The notes under the pieces are model-generated. The model made no database searches and was not told the origin of the DNA. It saw nothing but the letters and a program-made list of their open reading frames with translations. 64,000 bases of DNA from Streptomyces sp. RerS4. GTDB lineage: Bacteria > Actinomycetota > Actinomycetes > Streptomycetales > Streptomycetaceae. Below, in pieces: positions 1 to 8,400 of the stretch. Each line of letters begins with the position of its first letter. Positions within the stretch are counted from its first letter, which is position 1. Position numbers and translations under genes: made by a program. The DNA lies in NCBI RefSeq assembly GCF_023515955.1, contig NZ_CP097322.1, positions 4,264,501 through 4,328,500 of the forward strand. The letters run 5' to 3'.

Positions 1-345
1 CTCGTAGATGGCCTGCTTGCCGCCGTTGGTCACCAGGACCTGGGAGGCGTCGACCTCGTAGCCGGAGTCGCGCAGCGTCTTGGCGGCGATCGCTGCCTTC
101 AGCTCGGGCAGGCCCCCGGCCGGCGTGTAGCGGTGGTACTTCGGGTTGCGGCAGGCCTCGACCGCGGCCTCGACGATGTAGTCCGGGGTCGGGAAGTCGG
201 GCTCGCCCGCGCCGAAGCCGATCACCGGGCGTCCGGCGGCCTTGAGGGCCTTGGCCTTGGCGTCCACGGCGAGGGTGGCGGACTCGGAAATGGCGCCGAT
301 ACGGGCGGACACCCGGCGCTCGGAGGAAGGCGTTGCAGAGGTCAT
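1..345 (-). CDS. aspartate aminotransferase-family enzyme, N-terminal part (runs off the window)
   Basis: The first 115 residues of a class I PLP-dependent aminotransferase are present; the rest lies beyond position 1. The start ATG is at 345. The N-terminal pattern VIGFGAGEPDFPTPDYI, then YTPAGGLPELKAAIA and VTNGGKQAIYE, is that of the AspAT I-gamma / prephenate aminotransferase subgroup, which makes aspartate (or arogenate) in the cytosol. The PLP-binding lysine is outside the window. It is transcribed away from tRNA-Trp and secE. The position next to tRNA-Trp and secE is usual in Streptomyces. Exact substrate cannot be decided from this fragment. Confidence 0.9.
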   Translation of the reverse strand, partial: MTSATPSSERRVSARIGAISESATLAVDAKAKALKAAGRPVIGFGAGEPDFPTPDYIVEAAVEACRNPKYHRYTPAGGLPELKAAIAAKTLRDSGYEVDASQVLVTNGGKQAIYE

Positions 346-436
346 GCGGCCAATCGTCCCAGACGCCCCAGAGGCGCGGCACACCGTTTCAGTCATCGGA
401 CGAAGCACGTCCGGATGGGGCTCGGAACGGTTCCTG

Positions 437-466
437 TTCGACGTCAGGGCCAGGAGCACGTACACT
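437..466 (+). promoter_or_regulatory. candidate promoter upstream of tRNA-Trp/secE
   Basis: TTCGAC at 437-442 and TACACT at 461-466 are separated by 18 bases and fit a housekeeping sigma factor. A second TAGGTT at 533-538 lies the right distance before the mature tRNA 5' end but has no clear -35. Seen by eye only. Confidence 0.4.
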
Positions 467-549
467 CACCTGTCGTTGGTCCTCAACAGCCACCCCAGAG
501 CGTGAGCACTCCGTGCACTCGCTCGGATGCGGTAGGTTGGGGAGCGCAA

Positions 550-622
550 AGGGTCGTAGCTCAATTGGTAGAGCACTGGTCTCCAAAACCAGCGGTTGGG
601 GGTTCGAGTCCCTCCGGCCCTG
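550..622 (+). tRNA. tRNA-Trp (anticodon CCA)
   Basis: A cloverleaf can be drawn by hand. The acceptor strands AGGGTCG and CGGCCCT pair, with one G-T. The anticodon stem CTGGT/ACCAG encloses the loop CTCCAAA with anticodon CCA at 583-585. The T-arm contains GGTTCGAGTCC. The 3' CCA is not encoded. It lies just upstream of secE, the usual place for tRNA-Trp in Streptomyces. Confidence 0.97.
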
Positions 623-727
623 CTTCACACTCCTTCTCGGACGTGTGCGCAGGTACGTACTTCGATGCAACGCCGTGCGGCGCAACCGGGCGCGGCTACG
701 GCCACGACCCGGATTCAGGTGAGAGAC

Positions 728-1009
728 GTGACGGACGCCCTGGGCTCCATCGACATGCCTGACGCCGATGACGACACGCGCGAGAAGAAGGCCCGCAAGG
801 GCGGCAAGCGCGGCAAGAAGGGCCCTGTCGGCCGTCTCGCGCTTTTCTACCGCCAGATCGTCGCGGAACTCCGCAAGGTCGTCTGGCCCACTCGAAACCA
901 GCTCACGACGTACACCACCGTGGTGATCGTGTTCGTCGTCATCATGATCGGTCTGGTGACCGTGATTGACTATGGATTCCAGGAAGCCATCAAGTTCGTC
1001 TTCGGCTGA
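728..1009 (+). CDS. secE: preprotein translocase subunit SecE
   Basis: A 93-residue SecE, the small essential subunit of the SecYEG protein-conducting channel in the plasma membrane. A charged Lys/Arg/Gly-rich cytoplasmic N-terminus (about residues 18-35) precedes the family signature AELRKVVWPTRNQL and one hydrophobic helix (about 64-84). The GTG at 728 was chosen because it follows AGGTGAGAG and matches the usual Streptomyces N-terminus VTDALGSID; an in-frame GTG at 719 is also possible. It is followed 83 bases later by nusG, the conserved secE-nusG pair. Confidence 0.96.
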   Translation: MTDALGSIDMPDADDDTREKKARKGGKRGKKGPVGRLALFYRQIVAELRKVVWPTRNQLTTYTTVVIVFVVIMIGLVTVIDYGFQEAIKFVFG

Positions 1010-1019
1010 TCCCCGCGGA

Positions 1020-1050
1020 GGGCGGCGCCTGATGGGTGCCGCCCGTTTTC
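1020..1050 (+). terminator. intrinsic terminator/attenuator between secE and nusG
   Basis: A ten-pair stem GGGCGGCGCC/GGTGCCGCCC (one G-T) with a five-base loop is followed directly by GTTTTC. Because nusG begins 43 bases later and no obvious promoter separates them, it probably acts as an attenuator or a partial terminator. Confidence 0.65.
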
Positions 1051-1092
1051 GCATGTTCCACCACCTTTTGTATCCAGGAAGAAGCAGCCACC

Positions 1093-2001
1093 GTGTCTGA
1101 CCCGAACCTGAACGCGAGCCACGACTCCGTCGAGTCCGTCGAGGACGAGCTCGACATCGTCGAGGCGGCAGACGCTGTGGACCCGGACGAAGCCGAGCTC
1201 GCCGACGCCGAGGCCGGCGACGCCGCCGAAGAGGCCGCGCTGCACGTCGAGCCCGCCGAGGACACCGAGGACGCCGACGAGATCGAGGCCGACGCCGAGA
1301 TCGAGTCCGACGAGGCCGCCGAGGTCGCCGCCGAGGGTGACGTCGAGGCCGAAGAGGCCGCCGAGGTCGAGCCCGCCGAGCCGGTGGACCCCATCCAGGC
1401 CCTGCGCGACGAGCTGCGTCTGCTCCCCGGCGAGTGGTACGTCATCCACACCTACGCGGGCTACGAGAAGCGCGTGAAGGCGAACCTGGAGCAGCGTGCC
1501 GTCTCGCTGAACGTCGAGGAGTTCATCTACCAGGCCGAGGTGCCCGAGGAAGAGATCGTCCAGATCAAGAACGGCGAGCGCAAGAACGTCCGGCAGAACA
1601 AGCTGCCCGGTTACGTTCTCGTCCGCATGGATCTGACGAACGAGTCCTGGGGCGTCGTCCGCAACACCCCCGGCGTCACCGGCTTCGTCGGCAACGCCTA
1701 CGACCCGTACCCGCTGACCCTCGACGAGATCGTCAAGATGCTCGCCCCCGAGGCGCAGGAGAAGGCCGCCAAGCAGGCCGCCGAGGAAGCCGGTCTGCCG
1801 GCCCCCGCGGTCAAGCGCACCATCGAGGTCCTCGACTTCGAGGTCGGCGACTCGGTCACCGTCACCGACGGCCCGTTCGCCACGCTCCAGGCGACGATCA
1901 ACGAGATCAACCCGGACTCCAAGAAGGTCAAGGGCCTCGTGGAGATCTTCGGCCGCGAGACCCCGGTCGAGCTGAGCTTCGACCAGATCCAGAAGAACTG
2001 A
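1093..2001 (+). CDS. nusG: transcription termination/antitermination factor NusG
   Basis: A 302-residue NusG, which binds the RNA polymerase clamp and influences pausing and Rho termination. The NGN domain begins near residue 117 at GEWYVIHTYAGYEKRVKANL. A C-terminal KOW domain (about 250-302) contains FEVGDSVTVTDGPFA and VEIFGRETPVEL. About 115 residues before the NGN domain form an acidic, Glu/Asp/Ala-rich, probably disordered extension, typical of Streptomyces NusG and absent from E. coli. The start GTG at 1093 follows AGGAAG at 1077-1082. It stands between secE and the L11 operon. Confidence 0.97.
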   Translation: MSDPNLNASHDSVESVEDELDIVEAADAVDPDEAELADAEAGDAAEEAALHVEPAEDTEDADEIEADAEIESDEAAEVAAEGDVEAEEAAEVEPAEPVDPIQALRDELRLLPGEWYVIHTYAGYEKRVKANLEQRAVSLNVEEFIYQAEVPEEEIVQIKNGERKNVRQNKLPGYVLVRMDLTNESWGVVRNTPGVTGFVGNAYDPYPLTLDEIVKMLAPEAQEKAAKQAAEEAGLPAPAVKRTIEVLDFEVGDSVTVTDGPFATLQATINEINPDSKKVKGLVEIFGRETPVELSFDQIQKN

Positions 2002-2024
2002 TCTTCTGCGCGACGCTTCCGAAA

Positions 2025-2070
2025 CAGGTCAGACCAGCCCGTAAAGGGCGGTCTGACCTGCTCGGTTTTT
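2025..2070 (+). terminator. intrinsic terminator after nusG
   Basis: CAGGTCAGACC at 2025-2035 pairs perfectly with GGTCTGACCTG at 2050-2060. An inner GCCC/GGGC pairing lies in the loop, and CTCGGTTTTT follows. This is a classical rho-independent terminator separating nusG from rplK. Confidence 0.85.
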
Positions 2071-2096
2071 AGCCCCGCACCGATACCCGTTATCGT
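2068..2096 (+). promoter_or_regulatory. possible rplK promoter
   Basis: TTTAGC (2068-2073), 17 bases, TATCGT (2091-2096): a weak housekeeping match directly after the nusG terminator. It would give a leader of about 65 bases before rplK. It overlaps an imperfect hairpin, CCGCACC-GATA with TATC-GTGGTGCGG. Confidence 0.3.
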
Positions 2097-2166
2097 GGTG
2101 CGGTATGCCTCCATCCGGATGACCGGAAGGACGGCTGAAAACTCTCACTAGGACCCGGAGAGAGCA

Positions 2167-2601
2167 ATGCCTCCCAAGAAGAAGAAGGTCACGGGGCTTA
2201 TCAAGCTCCAGATCAAGGCCGGTGCGGCCAACCCGGCTCCGCCGGTCGGCCCCGCGCTCGGTCAGCACGGCGTCAACATCATGGAGTTCTGCAAGGCCTA
2301 CAACGCCGCGACCGAGTCGCAGCGTGGCATGGTCGTGCCGGTGGAGATCACGGTCTACGAGGACCGTTCCTTCACCTTCATCACCAAGACGCCGCCGGCC
2401 GCGCGCCTCATCCTGAAGAGCGCGGGCATCGAGAAGGGCTCCGGCGAGCCGCACAAGACCAAGGTCGCGAAGCTCACGCGTGACCAGGTCCGCGAGATCG
2501 CCACGATCAAGCTGCCCGACCTCAACGCGAACGACCTCGACGCCGCCGAGAAGATCATCGCCGGCACCGCCCGTTCGATGGGTGTCACGGTCGAGGGCTG
2601 A
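2167..2601 (+). CDS. rplK: 50S ribosomal protein L11
   Basis: A 144-residue L11 of standard length. It is part of the GTPase-associated centre of the large subunit, where it binds 23S rRNA with L10/L12 and is the site of thiostrepton action. The N-terminal domain has the Pro-rich sequence GAANPAPPVGPALGQHGVNI, which carries the prolines that contact thiostrepton. The C-terminal RNA-binding domain ends AGTARSMGVTVEG. The ATG follows GGAGAGAGCA. rplA follows 87 bases downstream, so the two form the L11 operon, which is often autoregulated by L1. Confidence 0.98.
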   Translation: MPPKKKKVTGLIKLQIKAGAANPAPPVGPALGQHGVNIMEFCKAYNAATESQRGMVVPVEITVYEDRSFTFITKTPPAARLILKSAGIEKGSGEPHKTKVAKLTRDQVREIATIKLPDLNANDLDAAEKIIAGTARSMGVTVEG

Positions 2602-2623
2602 TCCAGCCCCCCGTAGTCCCTCA

Positions 2624-2653
2624 GTGGTAGGACCAAGCGCTGGTCCGCACCAC
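2624..2653 (+). promoter_or_regulatory. hairpin between rplK and rplA
   Basis: GTGGT (2624-2628) pairs with ACCAC (2649-2653) and GGACCA (2630-2635) with TGGTCC (2641-2646), forming an 11-pair hairpin with a small internal loop and an AGCGC loop. No T-run follows, so it is more likely an mRNA structure (processing or protein binding) than a terminator. Confidence 0.45.
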
Positions 2654-2688
2654 GACTCCATGCCTGAAGCACTTACACAGGAGCAGAA

Positions 2689-3417
2689 GTGAAGCGCAGC
2701 AAGACTCTCCGCGCTGCGGACGCCAAGATCGACCGGGAGAAGCTGTACGCCCCGCTCGAGGCCGTCCGTCTCGCCAAGGAGACCTCCACCACGAAGTTCG
2801 ACGCCACCGTCGAGGTTGCCTTCCGCCTGGGTGTCGACCCGCGCAAGGCCGACCAGATGGTCCGCGGCACCGTGAACCTCCCGCACGGCACCGGTAAGAC
2901 CGCCCGGGTCCTGGTCTTCGCGACCGGTGACCGTGCTGCGGCCGCGGAAGCCGCCGGCGCCGACATCGTCGGCGACGACGAGCTGATCAACGAGATCGCC
3001 AAGGGCAACCGCCTCAACGAGTTCGACGCCGTTGTGGCGACCCCGGACCTCATGGGCAAGGTCGGCCGCCTCGGCCGCGTGCTCGGTCCGCGTGGTCTCA
3101 TGCCGAACCCGAAGACCGGCACCGTCACCATGGACGTCGCCAAGGCTGTCACCGAGATCAAGGGTGGCAAGATCGAGTTCCGCGTCGACAAGCACTCGAA
3201 CCTGCACTTCATCATCGGCAAGGTCTCCTTCACCGATGAGCAGCTGGTCGAGAACTACGCCGCCGCGCTGGACGAGATCGTTCGTCTGAAGCCGTCGGCC
3301 GCCAAGGGTCGCTACATCAAGAAGGCCGCTCTGGCCACCACGATGGGCCCCGGCATTCAGCTGGACTCCAACCGCACCCGGAACCTCCTCGTCGAGGAAG
3401 ACCCGGCTGCCGTCTGA
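2689..3417 (+). CDS. rplA: 50S ribosomal protein L1
   Basis: A 242-residue L1, the mobile stalk protein of the 50S E-site and commonly the translational repressor of the L11 operon. The signature GLMPNPKTGTVT is at about residues 140-151, preceded by GRVLGPR. The GTG at 2689 follows AGGAGCAGAA. It is the last gene of the rplK-rplA unit because a strong terminator follows at 3459. Confidence 0.98.
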   Translation: MKRSKTLRAADAKIDREKLYAPLEAVRLAKETSTTKFDATVEVAFRLGVDPRKADQMVRGTVNLPHGTGKTARVLVFATGDRAAAAEAAGADIVGDDELINEIAKGNRLNEFDAVVATPDLMGKVGRLGRVLGPRGLMPNPKTGTVTMDVAKAVTEIKGGKIEFRVDKHSNLHFIIGKVSFTDEQLVENYAAALDEIVRLKPSAAKGRYIKKAALATTMGPGIQLDSNRTRNLLVEEDPAAV

Positions 3418-3458
3418 GTGGTCCGAGCCTGAGCGCTCACCCGTCACGACGTGACACC

Positions 3459-3503
3459 GGCGGGCCCGCCACCCCCTCATGGGGCGGCGGGCCCGCCGCT
3501 TTT
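3459..3503 (+). terminator. intrinsic terminator after rplA
   Basis: A very GC-rich hairpin: GGCGGGCCCGCC with ACCCC on the left arm, GGGG with GGCGGGCCCGCC on the right arm, a TCAT loop and GCTTTTG after it. It ends the L11 operon and isolates rplJ-rplL behind their own promoter. Confidence 0.8.
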
Positions 3504-3546
3504 GCGTGGGGTCTACGGGGGCCTCAGAGCGCCGCCCAGGGGCGAT

Positions 3547-3576
3547 TTGCTTGATGTCGGGGGGTTCGCGTACGCT
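3547..3576 (+). promoter_or_regulatory. promoter of the rplJ-rplL operon
   Basis: TTGCTT (3547-3552), an 18-base spacer and TACGCT (3571-3576). The same TACGCT -10 hexamer is used in front of rpsL in this window. It would give an untranslated leader of about 205 bases. Confidence 0.55.
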
Positions 3577-3589
3577 TCACCAGAAGCCA

Positions 3590-3775
3590 AAGACCGCTGG
3601 TCGTTGCCGTGCCCGCAAGGGACGCGGTGGCCGAAGGATCCGCTGCGAGCGGACGTCCTGCGCAGGTGTTCGTGGAAAGTTCCCGAATTTCATTTCGGTT
3701 GAGCCATGCCCCGTGCGCTTGCGCCGGGGCGTTTTGTTTGTCCAGCCCCTTCTGAGCGGTCCTCATCACCCGGAA
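3590..3775 (+). promoter_or_regulatory. L10 leader RNA (rplJL autoregulatory leader)
   Basis: The roughly 200-base region before rplJ holds no gene but has the layout of the ribosomal protein L10 leader known in many bacteria, where L10-(L12)4 binds its own mRNA. It contains a stretch of short paired elements and ends in a terminator-like hairpin at 3708-3730 followed by GTTTTGTTTG. A repression mechanism by premature termination is inferred, not shown. Confidence 0.6.
3708..3740 (+). terminator. attenuator hairpin in the rplJ leader
   Basis: GCCCCG-T-GCGC pairs with GCGC-CGGGGC (3708-3730), with a TT loop, and GTTTTGTTTG follows. It lies 50 bases before the rplJ Shine-Dalgarno, the position expected of a leader attenuator. 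Confidence 0.65.
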
Positions 3776-3790
3776 GGAGGCCGACGCTCT

Positions 3791-4321
3791 ATGGCAAGGC
3801 CCGACAAGGCTGCTGCGGTAGCCGAGCTTGAGGACCAGTTCCGCAGCTCGAACGCCGTTGTGCTGACCGAGTACCGGGGTCTCACCGTTGCGCAGCTCAA
3901 GACGCTGCGTCGTTCGCTCGGTGAGAACGCCCAGTACGCCGTGGTGAAGAACACGCTGACCAAGATTGCGGCCAACAACGCCGGGATCACCTCGCTCGAC
4001 GACCAGTTCACCGGTCCGACGGGCGCCGCCTTCATCACCGGTGACCCGGTGGAGTCGGCGAAGGGTCTTCGTGACTTCGCCAAGGAGAACCCGAACCTCA
4101 TCATCAAGGGCGGTGTCCTTGACGGCAAGGCACTGACCGCCGATGAGATCAAGCAGCTCGCGGACCTCGAGTCCCGCGAGGTTCTGCTCAGCAAGCTGGC
4201 CGGCGCGTTCAAGGGCAAGCAGTCCCAGGCTGCCTCGCTCTTCCAGGCGCTGCCGTCGAAGTTCGTCCGCACCGCGGAAGCGCTTCGCGTCAAGCTCGCC
4301 GAGCAGGGCGGTGCCGAGTAA
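3791..4321 (+). CDS. rplJ: 50S ribosomal protein L10
   Basis: A 176-residue L10, the base of the L7/L12 stalk. N-terminal ARPDKAAAVAELEDQFRSSN, then VVLTEYRGLTVAQLKTLR and YAVVKNTLTKIA (rRNA- and L11-contacting domain), lead to the C-terminal helix that binds L12 dimers (about 150-176). The ATG at 3791 was chosen over upstream in-frame codons because AAGGAGG at 3774-3780 lies just before it. It is co-transcribed with rplL after a 110-base gap. Confidence 0.97.
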   Translation: MARPDKAAAVAELEDQFRSSNAVVLTEYRGLTVAQLKTLRRSLGENAQYAVVKNTLTKIAANNAGITSLDDQFTGPTGAAFITGDPVESAKGLRDFAKENPNLIIKGGVLDGKALTADEIKQLADLESREVLLSKLAGAFKGKQSQAASLFQALPSKFVRTAEALRVKLAEQGGAE

Positions 4322-4431
4322 TTCGGCTCGCGCACTGATCCACGCCGCCTAGTGCGTGGGTCGTAGCGGGCCGTTACGCCCGCCTCTCAATACATCCGGC
4401 ACCTGCCGAATTAGTGGAAGGATCGCCCATC

Positions 4432-4815
4432 ATGGCGAAGCTCTCTCAGGACGACCTCCTCGCCCAGTTCGAGGAGATGACCCTCATCGAGCTCTCCGAG
4501 TTCGTGAAGGCCTTCGAGGAGAAGTTCGACGTCACCGCCGCCGCGGCCGTCGCCGTTGCCGGCCCCACCGGTGCGGGCCCGGTTGCCGAGGCCGTCGAGG
4601 AGAAGGACGAGTTCGACGTCATCCTCACCGGCGCCGGCGACAAGAAGATCCAGGTCATCAAGGTCGTGCGTGAGCTGACCTCCCTGGGTCTGAAGGAGGC
4701 CAAGGACCTCGTGGACGGCACCCCGAAGCCGGTCCTCGAGAAGGTCAACAAGGAGGCCGCTGACAAGGCCGCCGAGGCCCTCAAGGCCGCCGGTGCCGGC
4801 GTCGAGGTCAAGTAA
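4432..4815 (+). CDS. rplL: 50S ribosomal protein L7/L12
   Basis: A 127-residue L7/L12, the multicopy stalk protein that recruits translational GTPases. The N-terminal dimerisation region LLAQFEEMTLIELSEFVKAF is joined by an Ala-rich hinge to the conserved C-terminal domain DEFDVILTGAGDKKIQVIKV and GLKEAKDLVDG. The ATG at 4432 (MAKLSQDD) follows GGAAGGATCG; an ATG at 4414 lacks a suitable site. A strong terminator follows 28 bases after the stop. Confidence 0.98.
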   Translation: MAKLSQDDLLAQFEEMTLIELSEFVKAFEEKFDVTAAAAVAVAGPTGAGPVAEAVEEKDEFDVILTGAGDKKIQVIKVVRELTSLGLKEAKDLVDGTPKPVLEKVNKEAADKAAEALKAAGAGVEVK

Positions 4816-4843
4816 CACCTCTGAGGCCCTCTGAGGCCTCTTC

Positions 4844-4877
4844 AAAGGGCGATCACCCGTAAGGGTGGTCGCCCTTT
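4844..4877 (+). terminator. terminator after rplL
   Basis: AAAGGGCGATCACCC pairs with GGGTGGTCGCCCTTT around a GTAA loop, an almost perfect 15-pair stem. It separates rplJL from rpoBC, although read-through is possible. Confidence 0.8.
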
Positions 4878-5202
4878 GGCGTATCCGCAGTGCCTGACTT
4901 GCCCTGGTCTCGTTGGGGAGTAGGGTGATCATCGTTGCCTCGAAGTCGGCTCCGGAGATGATCCGCTCGGAGCACGGGCCCTTGACGAACGGCCGACGGC
5001 GCGCAATTCTCAGTCCCGTCGCAGGCTCGGACAGCTCGCCCGGTTCAATCCGGGATCCGAGGCATGGATCGACTACGAAGAGGGCAGTACTGATACGCGC
5101 TCTGTGTACGAGAGTCGCGACGTTGGACACGGTGTCGCTCGGTCACCGTGTGGGTTGGAACAACGTGGGGAAGGCCTGTTGCCGGTTTCCGGAAACGCGG
5201 TC
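4878..5202. other. gene-free region upstream of the rpoB promoter
   Basis: No convincing coding sequence is visible in about 325 bases; short open frames here have no recognisable product or start site. The one distinct element is an exact 8-base inverted repeat, ACACGGTG (5127-5134) and CACCGTGT (5144-5151). It sits about 50 bases upstream of the rpoB -35, which would suit an operator or a structured upstream RNA. Confidence 0.5.
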
Positions 5203-5231
5203 TGGACATCAGTGAGCCAAGTGGCTACACT
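5203..5231 (+). promoter_or_regulatory. rpoB promoter
   Basis: TGGACA (5203-5208), a 17-base spacer and TACACT (5226-5231): five of six and four of six matches to the consensus. Transcription would begin near 5238, giving a leader of about 170 bases. That leader contains a bulged hairpin at 5255-5279 (TGCCCC...GGGGCA). Confidence 0.65.
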
Positions 5232-5410
5232 GACCCTTTGCGCTGCCTGTTAGCTGCCCCCTGCCCGTCGCCAGGGGCATGCCCACGTTCGAGCACACCT
5301 GACTGACCGCCCCTGACCTGGTCTTTTGGCCGGATCGGAAGCGCCTGTCTTCTGTGCCGGCTGGGACCGGTACGCGCGTAGTGAGTCCGAGCCCTCGGAA
5401 GGACCCCCTC

Positions 5411-8400
5411 TTGGCCGCCTCGCGCAACGCCTCGACCAATACGAACAACGGTGCCAGCACCGCCCCGCTGCGCATCTCCTTTGCAAAGATCAAGGAGCCC
5501 CTCGAGGTTCCGAACCTCCTGGCGCTGCAGACCGAGAGCTTTGACTGGCTGCTCGGCAACGCCGCCTGGAAGTCTCGCGTCGAGTCGGCGCTCGAGAGTG
5601 GACAGGACGTCCCCACCAAGTCCGGTCTTGAAGAGATCTTCGAGGAGATCTCGCCGATCGAGGACTTCTCCGGGTCGATGTCGCTGACCTTCCGCGACCA
5701 CCGGTTCGAGCCGGCGAAGAACTCGGTCGACGAGTGCAAGGAGCGCGACTTCACGTACGCGGCGCCGCTCTTCGTCACCGCCGAGTTCACGAACAACGAG
5801 ACCGGTGAGATCAAGTCTCAGACGGTCTTCATGGGCGACTTCCCGCTCATGACCAACAAGGGCACCTTCGTCATCAACGGCACCGAGCGCGTCGTCGTGT
5901 CGCAGCTCGTCCGTTCCCCCGGTGTCTACTTCGACTCCTCCATCGACAAGACGTCCGACAAGGACATCTTCTCCGCCAAGATCATCCCTTCCCGGGGTGC
6001 CTGGCTGGAGATGGAGGTCGACAAGCGCGACATGGTCGGTGTCCGCATCGACCGCAAGCGCAAGCAGTCCGTCACCGTCCTCCTGAAGGCTCTCGGCTGG
6101 ACCACCGAGCAGATCCTTGAGGAGTTCGGCGAGTACGAGTCCATGCGCGCCACCCTGGAGAAGGACCACACCCAGGGCCAGGACGACGCGCTGCTCGACA
6201 TCTACCGCAAGCTGCGTCCGGGCGAACCGCCGACCCGCGAGGCCGCTCAGACGCTGCTGGAGAACCTCTACTTCAACCCGAAGCGCTACGACCTCGCCAA
6301 GGTCGGCCGCTACAAGGTGAACAAGAAGCTCGGCGCCGACGAGCCGCTCGACGCCGGTGTGCTCACCACCGACGACATCATCGCGACGATCAAGTACCTC
6401 GTGAAGCTCCACGCGGGCGAGGTCGAGACCATCGGTGAGTCGGGTCGTTCGATCGTCGTCGAGACCGACGACATCGACCACTTCGGCAACCGTCGTCTGC
6501 GCAACGTCGGCGAGCTCATCCAGAACCAGGTCCGTACGGGTCTGGCCCGTATGGAGCGCGTCGTGCGCGAGCGCATGACCACCCAGGACGTCGAGGCGAT
6601 CACGCCGCAGACCCTGATCAACATCCGGCCGGTCGTCGCCTCCATCAAGGAGTTCTTCGGCACCAGCCAGCTGTCGCAGTTCATGGACCAGAACAACCCG
6701 CTGTCGGGTCTGACGCACAAGCGTCGTCTCTCGGCGCTGGGTCCCGGCGGTCTCTCCCGTGAGCGGGCCGGCTTCGAGGTCCGTGACGTGCACCCGTCGC
6801 ACTACGGCCGCATGTGCCCGATCGAGACCCCCGAAGGCCCGAACATCGGTCTGATCGGCTCGCTCGCGTCCTACGGTCGCGTCAACGCGTTCGGTTTCAT
6901 CGAGACCCCGTACCGCAAGGTCGTCGACGGCCAGGTCACCGACGAGGTCGACTACGTCACCGCCGACGAGGAAGACCGCTTCGTCATCGCCCAGGCGAAC
7001 GCCCGCCTGGACGAGGAGCTGCGCTTCACCGAGAACCGCGTCCTGGTCCGCAAGCGTGGTGGCGAGGTCGACTACGTCGAGCCGTCCGACGTGGACTACA
7101 TGGACGTCTCGCCGCGCCAGATGGTGTCCGTCGCCACCGCGATGATCCCCTTCCTGGAGCACGACGACGCCAACCGTGCCCTCATGGGCGCGAACATGAT
7201 GCGCCAGGCCGTTCCGCTCATCAAGGCGGAGGCGCCGCTCGTCGGCACCGGCATGGAGTACCGCTGCGCGGTCGACGCCGGTGACTCGATCAAGGCGGAG
7301 AAGGACGGTGTCGTCCAGGAGGTCTCGGCCGACTACATCACCGTCGCCAACGACGACGGCACGTACACCACGTACCGCGTCGCCAAGTTCTCCCGCTCGA
7401 ACCAGGGCACCTCGGTCAACCAGAAGGTCATCGTCAACGAGGGTGACCGGATCATCGAGGCCCAGGTCCTCGCCGACGGTCCGGCGACCGAAGAGGGCGA
7501 GATGGCCCTCGGCAAGAACCTGCTCGTCGCGTTCATGCCGTGGGAGGGTCACAACTACGAGGACGCGATCATCCTGTCGCAGCGCCTCGTGCAGGACGAC
7601 GTCCTCTCCTCGATCCACATCGAGGAGCACGAGGTCGACGCCCGTGACACCAAGCTGGGCCCCGAGGAGATCACCCGGGACATCCCGAACGTCTCCGAGG
7701 AGGTCCTCGCCGACCTCGACGAGCGCGGCATCATCCGCATCGGTGCGGACGTCGTCGCCGGCGACATCCTGGTCGGCAAGGTCACGCCCAAGGGTGAGAC
7801 CGAGCTGACCCCCGAGGAGCGCCTGCTCCGCGCGATCTTCGGTGAGAAGGCCCGCGAGGTGCGTGACACCTCGCTCAAGGTCCCTCACGGTGAGATCGGC
7901 AAGGTCATCGGTGTCCGCGTCTTCGACCGCGAGGAGGGCGACGAGCTTCCTCCGGGCGTGAACCAGCTGGTCCGCGTCTACGTCGCCCAGAAGCGCAAGA
8001 TCACCGACGGTGACAAGCTCGCCGGCCGCCACGGCAACAAGGGTGTCATCTCCAAGATCCTTCCGATCGAGGACATGCCCTTCCTTGAGGACGGCACGCC
8101 GGTCGACATCATCCTCAACCCGCTGGGTGTCCCGTCCCGAATGAACCCGGGACAGGTCCTGGAGATCCACCTCGGCTGGCTCGCCAGCCGCGGCTGGGAC
8201 GTCTCCGGCCTCGCGGACGAGTGGGCGCAGCGCCTCCAGGCGATCGGCGCGGACCAGGTCGCCCCCGGCACCAACGTCGCGACCCCGGTCTTCGACGGTG
8301 CCCGCGAGGACGAGCTGGCCGGCCTGCTCCAGCACACCATCCCGAACCGCGACGGCGAGCGCATGGTGCTCCCGACCGGTAAGGCGCGCCTGTTCGACGG

